Source: Cranoglanis bouderius (taxonomy: Eukaryota > Chordata > Actinopteri > Siluriformes > Cranoglanididae). From it: 64,000 bases of DNA. Under the pieces are notes generated by a model that searched no databases, was not told the origin of the DNA, and was given only the letters and a program-made list of their open reading frames with translations. This document shows positions 56,782-64,000 of this stretch, one piece after another (positions within the stretch are counted from its first letter, which is position 1; each line of letters starts with the position of its first letter). The stretch is taken from the NCBI GenBank assembly GCA_023630585.1, contig CM042567.1, positions 1,305,001 through 1,369,000 on the forward strand, read 5' to 3'. A program made the position numbers and the translations under genes.

Positions 56782-58089
56782 AAAAAGTATGTGATTCCCT
56801 GCTGATTTTGTACGTTTGGCCACTGACAAAGAAATGATCAGTGTATAATTTTAATGGTAGGTGTATTTTAACAGTGAGAGACAGAATAACAACAAAAAAA
56901 TCAGAAAAACACATTTCAAAAAAGTTATAAATTGACTTGCATTTTAATGAGGGAAATAAGTATTTGACCCCTTCGACTTAGTACTTAGTGGCAAAACCCT
57001 TGTTGGCAATCACAGAGGTCAGACGTTTCTTGTAGTTGGCCACCAGGTTTGCACACATCTCAGGAGGGATTTTGTCCCACTCCTCTTTGCAGATCCTCTC
57101 CAAGTCATTAAGGTCATTTTCAATGCCCTGGCTGAGGGAAGGAGGTTCTCACCCAAGATTTGACGGTACATGGCCCCGTCCATCGTCCCTTTGATGCGGT
57201 GCAGTTGTCCTGTCCCCTTAGCAGAAAAACACCCCCAAAGCATAATGTTCCCCCTCCATGTTTGACGGTGGGGATGGTGTTATGACTTTGGGTCATAGGC
57301 AGCATTCCTCCTCCTCCAAACACGGCGAGTTGAGTTGATGCCAAAGAGATCTGACCACACCTGACCACAACACTTTCACCCAGTTCTCCTCTGAATCATT
57401 CAGGCAAACTTCAGACAGGCCTGTACATGTGCTTTCTTGAGCAGGGGGACCTTGCGGGCGCTGCAGGATTTCAGTCCTTCATGGCGTAGTGTGTTACCAA
57501 TTGTTTTCTTGGTGACTATGGTCCCAGCTGCCTTGAGATCATTAACAAGATCCTCCCGTGTAGTTCTGGGCTGATTCCTCACCGTTCTCATGATCATTGA
57601 AACTCCACGAGGTGAGATCTTGCATGGAGCCCCAGACCGAGGGAGACTGACAGTTTCTTCCATTTGTGAATAATCGCACCAACTGTTGTCACCTTCTCAC
57701 CAAGCTGCTTGGCGATGGTCTTGTAGCCCATTCCAGCTTTGTGTAGGTCTACAATCTTGTCCCTGACATCCTTGGACAGCTCTTTGGTCTTGGCCATGGT
57801 GGAGAGTTTGGAATCTGATTGATTGATTGCTTCTGTGGACAGGTGTCTTTTTACAGGTAACAAACTGAGATTAGGAGCACTCCCTTTAAGAGAGTCCTAA
57901 TCTCAGCTCATTACCTGTGTAAAAGACACCTGGGAGCCAGAAATCTTGCTGATTGATAGGGGATCAAATACTTATTTCACTCATTAAAATGCAAATCAAT
58001 TTATAACTTTTTTGAAATGCGTTTTTCTGGATTTTTTTCTTGTTATTCTGTCTCTCACTGTTAAAATACACCTACCATTAAAATTATAT
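56782..58089 (-). mobile_element. Tc1-type transposon B, nested in A
   Basis: Left terminal region AAAGTATGTGATTCCCTGCT, TGGTAGGTGTATTTTAACAG and AATAAGTATTTGACCCCTTC. The right terminal region is the inverse (GGATCAAATACTTATTTCAC, CTGTTAAAATACACCTACCA) but stops about 75 bp early at 58089, where element A resumes. About 1.3 kb with an internal deletion. Confidence 0.85.
57019..57797 (-). pseudogene. Transposase of element B, C-terminal half mostly deleted
   Basis: Starts MAKTKELSKDVRDKIVDLHK (ATG at 57795-57797). The paired-like N-terminal domain continues GYKTIAKQLGEKVTTVGAII to 57660. After a frame change comes VSLPRSGAPCKISPRGV and TTREDLVNDLKAAGT (57650-57510), then pieces around NTIPTVKHGGG and MLWGCFSAKGTGQLHRIKG (57243 on). 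The reading then jumps from SARALKM to SLLRCVQTWWP, the C-terminal tail of the family. The stretch with the second aspartate and the glutamate (DNDPKH ... PIENLW in relatives) is gone. At least three frame changes. Not functional. Confidence 0.85.
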
Positions 58090-58135
58090 ATCTTTGTTAA
58101 ATATAGGTGTGCAACAATTTTTGGCTCCCTTTTAA

Positions 58136-59142
58136 TCAATACTTTGTGCTGCCTCCCTTTCCCAAAGTAACAGCTCTGAGTCTTCTCCTATAATGCCTGA
58201 TGAGGTTGGAGAATACATGGCAAGGGATCTGAGTCCATTCCTCCATACAGAATCTCTCCAGATCCTTCAAATTTCTAGGTCCACGCTGGTGGACTCTCCT
58301 CTTCAGTTCACCCCACAGGTTTTCTATGGGTTTCAGGTCAGGGGACTGGGATGGCCAGGGCAGGCCCTTGATTTTGTGGTCAGTAAACCATTTCTGTGTT
58401 GATTTTGATGTATGTTTTGGATCATTGTCCAGCTGGAAGATCCGACCACGGCCCATTTGAAGCTTTCTGGCAGAGGCAGTCAGGTTTTCATTTAATATCT
58501 ATTTATATTTGATAGAGTCCATGATGCCATGTATCCTAACAAAATGTCCAGGTCCTCTGGCAGAAAAACAGCCCCAAAACATTAAAGAGCCACCAACATA
58601 TTTAACTGTGGGCATGAGGTACTTTTCCATATGGCTACCTCTCTGTGTGCTCCAAAACCACCTCTGGTGTTTATTGCCAAAAAGCTCTATTTTGGTTTCA
58701 TCTGACCATAGAACCCGATCCCATGTGAAGTTCCAGTAGTGTCTGGCAAACTGAAGACGCTTGAGTTTGTTTTTGGATGAGAGTAGAGGCTTTTTTCTTG
58801 AAACCCTTCCAAACAACTTGTGGTGATGTAGGTGACTTCGGATTGTAGTTTTGGAGACTTTCTGACCCCGAGACGCAACTAACCTCTGCAATTCTCCAGC
58901 TGTGATCCTTGGAGATTTTTCGAAACCATCCTCTTTACAGTGCGTTGAGACGATATAGACACGCGTCCAATTCCAGGTTGATTCATAACATTTCCAGTTG
59001 ACTGGAACTTCTTAATTATTGCCCCGATGGTGGAAATGGGCATTTTCAACGCTTGTGCTATTTTCTTATAGCCACTTCCCATTTTGTGAAGCTCAAGAAC
59101 CTTTTGCTGAACATCACAGCTATATTCCTTGGTCTTACCCAT
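58136..59142 (-). pseudogene. Transposase of element A, nearly intact
   Basis: A DDE transposase of the Tc1 family, about 335 codons, the usual length. It starts MGKTKEYSCDVQQKVLELHK (ATG at 59142). The N-terminal helix-turn-helix region runs GYKKIAQALKMPISTIGAII, then a second helix region to SKTTIRSHLHHHKL. Catalytic residues are all present: first Asp in RVLWSDETKIELF (near 58715), second Asp in FQLDNDPKHTSKS (near 58435) and Glu in PIENLWGELKRR (near 58330). It ends LGKGGSTKY at 58136. I see only two lesions: a frame change near 58890-58920, in an A-rich stretch, and one in-frame TAG at 58499-58501. It is the youngest-looking transposase in the window, yet still dead. Confidence 0.85.
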
Positions 59143-59492
59143 TGTTATGAATGACTAAGGGAATTTGGCCTATGTGTTACCTCATATTTATACCCCTGTG
59201 AAACAGGAAGTCATGGTTGAACAATTTCCTGTTCCTAGTCACCCAGGTGTACTGAAAAAAATGTAAAATATCAGTGGGAATATACTTCAAATATATTTTT
59301 CTCATATGAATTCATTAATTGTTGCACACCAATATTTAAAGTTTTTTATTTTTTGATAAACCTGTGTTTTGTTTGAGATTGTTTGATATCCATGAGAGCA
59401 GATTATTTTTGCGATTTTTTTGAACAAAAGATCAAAAGGTTAAACAATAAAGACAATTTTTCACAGCCTTCTTTGCTCATATTCACTGGAGG

Positions 59493-59832
59493 TGGGGGGG
59501 TGGGGGGGTTCCACATGATTTATGAATTGTTATGGATTATTCAGTAGCTAAAGTGAACATAAAACTTGTTAAAAGGTGTTACGTTTAGAGAGTGGTGGAT
59601 TCTGGGAGTTTAGGGAACAGGTTAAGGGGTATTTGTGATGAAATCAATTCCTTCAATCAACTTGTATGGAAAAAAAAACACGAATCGCAACTAGAATTGA
59701 AACGAAGCAGACAAAAATGAATTGCTTGATTTTATATACTGTATAACCGCTTTTGAAATTTAAATAAAAAAATAAGTACACAGAGCTCATTTATCAGCAT
59801 TTAATCATTTTCATTCGTCTCACAGCAATGCT
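59493..59832. other. Unassigned sequence
   Basis: G-rich tract at 59489-59508 (G2-A-G2-T-G7-T-G7), then AT-rich DNA. Confidence 0.4.
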
Positions 59833-60212
59833 GAGCTCTGGATTGTGATTGGTCAGAAGGTGTTGATTATTTTTCTAGAACGGCAGCTCTGACAGTATCG
59901 CAGCTGCAAATCACAGGCTTACATACATCAGTGCGATCGTTCTAGTACGTTATCGTTTCTATAGTAACAGCTCGTTCACATGAGACGTTTATTTATCATT
60001 TATGGAAGGAGTCTCCGGTGTCAGAGCTTTGTAACAAGTCAGAGGTAAAACACCTTCAGGACAGAAGGAGGTTACGCTTTAACGCGAGTGAGAACAGGAT
60101 CGAACTCCACAGCATTAAACGTAGCTATAAATGGCTAAAAAGTATGATGAGTCTTTTATTTGCATTAATTAAAGTACGACATTGTAATCGTTGGCTAACT
60201 GAATGACTACTT
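59833..60212 (+). repeat. Family F dispersed repeat
   Basis: CTGGATTGTGATTGGTCAGA, TCTATAGTAACAGCTCGTTC, TTTATGGAAGGAGTCTCCGG, GCGAGTGAGAACAGGATCGA, then TAATCGTTGGCTAACTG. The right terminus has decayed. Confidence 0.6.
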
Positions 60213-60519
60213 CTGTCTACTCTTAGTGACTACTCAGAGAATCGAGCACAAGTCTTTATTTCTCTACACGCTGATCAGATGTGCAAAAAGCAAAGCGTTG
60301 CACAAATCGCATTTATGAGCTACTTTAAAAAATTTTTTTAAAAAAAGGTAATCCAGTGTGTACAGAGTATACGCAGTCGGAAAAGCTGTGCTATCGTAAA
60401 TGACGTTCTCGGTGCAGAGAGGCTCGAAAAGAGGGAGGCCCTAGGAAAAAAATGTCAAAAATGAAAAGAGTAATAATAAAAAAATCGCATTACTATTTAG
60501 TGGACCACTTGAAAGCTTT
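60213..60519. other. Unassigned sequence
   Basis: Nothing recognised. Confidence 0.4.
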
Positions 60520-60790
60520 TAAACCAGAGGCTTAATATGAAACAGATTGCACTGCTGCATTTACCGGCAAAGAGCGCAGAGGAGAGTAGAAAACACACTC
60601 GACATCTCTGAAAGCCTGACACCTCCGAAATTTCACTCGGCTCCAATCTTCCCAATCCATCAAATCCACAAACGCAGTGGAATACTTAACTTTGAGCTGT
60701 TGATGTTGCTGTAGTTGTAGCTGCTTCCTTCGTGCTGGAATTTGTATACAAATCTCTAGATAATCCATCCTTTTCAGACACACAGAAACC
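60520..60790. other. Candidate conserved non-coding element
   Basis: CAGATTGCACTGCTGCATTT, ACCTCCGAAATTTCACTCGG and CTTAACTTTGAGCTGTTGAT. Unique; the 83-codon minus frame has no recognised domain. Confidence 0.28.
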
Positions 60791-60817
60791 CGGACTGCTG
60801 TTTACAGAAAGAAAGCG

Positions 60818-60846
60818 ACAACAACAACAACAACAACAACAACAAC
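60818..60846. repeat. (CAA)n microsatellite
   Basis: About nine CAA units. Confidence 0.95.
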
Positions 60847-61056
60847 GAGATGCCGGGTTTTAACCTGAAGCTGCCAATAAAATGTTGAATTGAAATGTTA
60901 ATTCTCTCCAGTGTAAATCTGGAGAGCATTTTATAAACATATTTATATATACAGCATATATTCACCTCCACCTGCATATCCACTGAATGTGGATGATAAG
61001 GTTTATATAAATAATCGTAATTATTATTTTTAAATATAATGCATGCTATAATTAAA

Positions 61057-61496
61057 TATGACCGTCACACCCATATGCTCTTGTTGAACATCCCATTCCA
61101 GATTTATTCCCCCTTTGCTGTTATAATAAGCTCCACTCTTCTGGGAAGGCTTAAATTTTTGGGCGTGGCTGTGTGGATTTGTGAGCTACAAGTGAGGTCG
61201 AGGTCAGGCGCTGATGTTATGGGTGAGGAGCCTCCAGTTCCAGTTCATCCCAAAGGTGTTGAGGTCAGGGCTCTGTGCAGGACACTCCAGTTCTTCTACC
61301 TTCTTCCAACCTTAACACACCATGTCTTCATGGAGCCTCTTAGTTCCAGTGAAGGGAAACTGTATATAAAGCTACAGCGTACCGAGACGTTCTCTACAAC
61401 TGTGTGCTTCCAGCGTTGTGGGAACAGTTTGGGGAAGAAACACATACTGTATGGTTGTGATGGTCAGGGGTGCACATACTTTTGGCCATATAGTGT
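61057..61496 (-). mobile_element. Tc1-type element, deleted remnant
   Basis: The right end is GCACATACTTTTGGCCATAT then AGTGTA, as at 15.73 kb. The left side is cut near ACCGTCACACCCATATG. On the minus strand the remains of the C-terminal transposase are readable with interruptions (CCTGACCTCAACACCTTTGG..., SPDLN context near 61265; ATTATAACAGCAAAGGGGG near 61130). The middle and N-terminal parts are missing. The 172-codon + strand frame (61039-61557) crosses it by chance. Confidence 0.7.
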
Positions 61497-61924
61497 AGTT
61501 ATAGTAAGTGCAGATTATTTTTTTTTTAACGAGGAAAGAAAGAGACAAACAAAATAAACAACGTCAAAACAAGAATCATAAACACGGCGGAATAAGAGCT
61601 AGAGCCAGAGCAACGTGACATCAGCGGCTAAGCAACTAAACAGGCAAAACTTTGCACTTAAAAGAGTGGCGCTAATGAAGGGAAATGCAAAACAGGTGTG
61701 AGTAATTAACAGGGTCATGTGATCTGATGGGGCTGATGGGAAACGCAGTCCAGGCTGGCCACGTCACAGTCGGAGCCAGCGCTGACGTTACAACATAACA
61801 GATTTTATAGCATTAGAAATTAACAGTAGCAATAATTGTTATACTGATCATAATTGTAATTAATTATGTTGTTATTTATGTTTTTAGAAATTATTTATTT
61901 ATTATTTAATTATTTGTTTTTCTT
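61497..61924. other. Unassigned sequence
   Basis: 61600-61800 is balanced (CCAGGCTGGCCACGTCACAG). No gene. Confidence 0.35.
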
Positions 61925-62272
61925 TACATTTATTTACCATTTATGGAAGGAGTCTCCAGTGTCAGGGGTAAAGCTGTAAGTTTAAGTTTTCATAAATCTT
62001 CAGGACAGATGAGATTACGCTTTGAGGTTAACAAAAGACGACAAGTTGCATTTTTTAACTTGAAGAGACAGAATAAAGGCTAGTGAGGGGGCGACTGTTT
62101 ATAGCTGCTATAACATGAGTGAGAACAGGAACTAATATAACTATAAATGGATAAAAAGTAGGGCATCATGGTTTAAAAATTCAATGAAAACTTGTAATTT
62201 CTGAAGCGTAATCGAGACGTGTGGTCTCCTCCTTCATCGCACCAACTCCACTGTTGATTATTTTACTAAAAC
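61925..62272 (+). repeat. Family F dispersed repeat
   Basis: TTTATGGAAGGAGTCTCCAG, GGTAAAGCTGTAAG, GCTGCTATAACATGAGTGAG and the inverted terminus TTGATTATTTTACTAAAACG. Left end missing. Confidence 0.55.
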
Positions 62273-62729
62273 GTCAGCACACACAGCGTTTTATTCTTTA
62301 TATATTACACGGTATTTTCTCTATTGATGTTTCTCATCACTATAACGATGAGCTTTTGTGAAACGTCTTTGGCTTTTTCCTGTAATGATATTGATAATGA
62401 ACCTTGTCCTGGTTGTAACAAGGTTGTTGTTGTTTTTTTTTTTTTTAAATATTAAAATTTTTTATTATGTATTATAAGTAAAGAGTCATAGTTTGTAATA
62501 TTAGGAAGCTGAAGTACACGGGATTAATGAATGGACGCGAGCCAGACGAGCCATCATCATCCCGAGCGTCTCCCTTTGATGCTTCATCGCTCCGAAAGCT
62601 TTTTGCGAAATGTTTGAAGTGTCAGCTCGTGTGATAATGATTTATAATTCTCTTGCAAAATTTTACTGGTTAAAAATAAATAAATAAATAAAAGATTTTT
62701 TTATTTATTTTTTTTTAATATAAAAATAA
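62273..62729. other. Unassigned AT-rich sequence
   Basis: T-run 62434-62446, AAAT repeats near 62676-62692. 62515-62640 is balanced. No gene. Confidence 0.4.
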
Positions 62730-62912
62730 ATTGTGCCTGGAGGGGTCAGGCCGGGTTTCAAAAGCAGATCACCCAGGAGCAACAAATGATTTAATAAGCC
62801 ACCAGCTCCAGAACGGCGAGGCGGAGGGGAGCAGAACGAGCCGATTCAAAGGGCGTCTAATTAACATCAGTTTATTAGTGCGTCAGTCTTTTCGGCTGCA
62901 ATCCGAGAGCGG
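62730..62912. other. Candidate conserved non-coding element
   Basis: AGGGGTCAGGCCGGGTTTCA, AACAAATGATTTAATAAGCC, AAAGGGCGTCTAATTAACAT and CAGTCTTTTCGGCTGCAATC. TAATTA core at 62860. The open 63-codon frame has no domain. Confidence 0.33.
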
Positions 62913-62913
62913 A

Positions 62914-62937
62914 AATAAATAAATAAATAAATAAATA
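62914..62937. repeat. (AAAT)n microsatellite
   Basis: About six AAAT units. Confidence 0.9.
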
Positions 62938-63173
62938 GACGGAGCAGACGTTCCGTTCGTGTTCAGGAATTAGCACTTACGTTAAATATGTACATCTGGT
63001 GGCTTTTTTCTTCCCCTTTTTTTTTTTTCTTTTTTCTTTTCCAAAAATGATCAGTCTAGTAATTTTATAAAATATTTTCACCAAGGTTAGAAAACACATA
63101 ATGAAAAAAAAACAAAAAAAAAAAACATCTTGGACGCTCCACTAATAATAAACATGTGAAGAAAACGTGAAGT

Positions 63174-63411
63174 TTTCTGTAAGGAGATGTTTATTTAATG
63201 ATCCATTTATGGAAGGAGTCTCCAGTGTCAGTGCTTTGTAACAGTCGGAGGTAAAGCCGTAAATTGAATTTTTCCCGACATCTTCAGGACGGAGGAGTTT
63301 ACTCTTCTTTGCCGTTTCTCGGTAGCCTGACAGGATGGTGTGATGAATCGGAGTTACTGTTATCACACAAATGTTGATTATTTTCCCATAACAGCATGTC
63401 CTGGAGTGTTT
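63174..63411 (+). repeat. Family F dispersed repeat, rearranged
   Basis: CTGTAAGGAGATGTTTATTT, TTTATGGAAGGAGTCTCCAG and GGTAAAGCCGTAAATTG, ending in an inverted right terminus TTGATTATTTTCCCATAACA then GCATGTCC. Confidence 0.55.
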
Positions 63412-63415
63412 TAAG

Positions 63416-63540
63416 TGAAAGTGAAAGTGACATGAGAAGGCCAATGTATGGTAACCCATACTTGGAATTTGTCCTCTGCATTTAACCCATCCAAGTTAGT
63501 GCACACACACTAGGAGTTGTGAGTAATGAACACACACACT
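63416..63540. repeat. Dispersed repeat of unknown class (partial)
   Basis: GAAAGTGACATGAGAAGGCC, GTATGGTAACCCATACTTGG and TCTGCATTTAACCCATCC then CACACACAC. I recognise the look of a common teleost repeat but cannot name its class. Confidence 0.4.
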
Positions 63541-63600
63541 ACAAACCGTGAAGCACTACTGTCAGAGCTGCTGTTCTAGGAAATTAATCAACACCTTCTG
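63541..63600 (-). repeat. Family F, left-end fragment, inverted
   Basis: ACTGTCAGAGCTGCTGTTCT then AATTAATCAACACCTTCTGA: reverse complement of the family's left terminus. Confidence 0.55.
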
Positions 63601-63647
63601 ATCAATTCTAAATAATATGTAGGAAAAAAACGCGACATTTCAGCCAC

Positions 63648-63982
63648 TAGGGCTGGGCAATGTGACAAAAATATCATATCACGATACTTCAGGACATTTC
63701 TACGATACGGGATGTGTATCACGATATATAATTTAGCTAATAAACTAATAAAATATATAAATAAAGTTTTTTTAAAAAACGTTAAACCGAGTTTCTTTAA
63801 TGCCTACAAAGAAGATTTTTTGTTTTTGTTTTATATTACGTCACATCACGTTCAGTACCATTTAATTTGTAGTTATTAAACATATAAAAAAATACATCAC
63901 CATACCAACGATATCTCAGAAAAGTGTATCGCGTAATCATTTATCACGATAGCGACGTAATATCGATATATCGCCCAGCCAT
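63648..63982. mobile_element. hAT-like miniature element
   Basis: Left end TAGGGCTGGGCAATGTGACA, right end (reversed) ATGGCTGGGCGATATATCGA. Inside, ATATCATATCACGATA on one side and TTATCACGATAGCGAC on the other mirror each other. 335 bp, AT-rich, no gene. Class assigned from resemblance to common vertebrate repeats; an 8-bp target duplication is not visible. Confidence 0.6.
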
Positions 63983-64000
63983 ATCTTTTTTTTTTTTCTT

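Larger units (their letters stand above)
56502..59492 (-). mobile_element. Tc1-type transposon A, interrupted by transposon B
   Basis: The left inverted repeat (56502-56670) has AAGAAGGCTGTGAAAAATTA and GTTTAACCTTTTGATCTTTT. The right inverted repeat (about 59330-59490) has the inverse, GATCAAAAGGTTAAACAATA and TTTTTCACAGCCTTCTTTGC. A long (TA)n and the whole element B lie just inside the left repeat (56685-58089). Without them A is about 1.6 kb, the normal size. The last bases of the right end are rearranged into a G-rich tract. Confidence 0.9.

Noticed and set aside
61039..61557. 172-codon frame on + strand
   Set aside because: It is the antisense reading of a Tc1 remnant; the real relationship is to the minus strand.

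Overview
This window looks like non-coding genomic DNA from a teleost fish, possibly an otophysan such as a catfish. The evidence is the repeat content: Tc1/mariner transposons with fish-type inverted ends, a DANA/Mermaid-like tRNA-derived SINE, a second SINE ending in the motif TCTGGATAAGGGCGTCTGCC, an L2-clade LINE with a short tandem 3' tail, hAT-type miniature elements, and very dense (CA)n, (TA)n, (ATT)n and (CTGT)n arrays. I found no host protein-coding exon, rRNA, functional tRNA or CRISPR that I can defend. Every recognisable protein sequence is a decayed transposase or LINE protein. This is what an intergenic or large intronic region looks like.

Layout. 1-6 kb: a 0.5-kb element with long inverted ends, a broken copy of the most frequent family in the window (called family F here), and a cluster carrying a perfect TTGCCATATGGCAA-type palindrome with piggyBac-like TTAA ends. 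6-14 kb: family F, a truncated L2 fragment with a 50-bp duplication, a 278-bp mariner miniature element and a truncated Tc1. 14-20 kb: a deleted Tc1, a miniature Tc1, and a nest in which a SINE and a 3.2-kb L2 LINE (itself split by another SINE) sit inside a degenerate CATGATTCATTT repeat. 21-28 kb: GGTTCT/AGAACC repeats, a 0.35-kb duplicated repeat, and a 1.62-kb Tc1 split by a SINE. 28-36 kb: microsatellite clusters and unique blocks. 36-41 kb: two opposing arrays of the GGTTCT/AGAACC element, forming a large inverted structure. 41-47 kb: a tetranucleotide array, unique GC-balanced blocks and another GGTTCT array. 48-51 kb: two Tc1-type elements and another array. 52-56 kb: mostly unique sequence with a G-quadruplex cluster. 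56.5-59.5 kb: a Tc1 nested inside another Tc1; the outer copy has the least damaged transposase of the window. 60-64 kb: family F copies, a Tc1 remnant and a hAT-like miniature element at the end.

Between the repeats are 150-350 bp blocks of balanced composition with homeodomain-like TAATTA cores. I mark them as candidate conserved non-coding elements. This rests on composition and look only; no alignment was possible. Nothing here forms an operon or pathway. The relationships that can be read are insertion order, shared repeat families and copy orientation.
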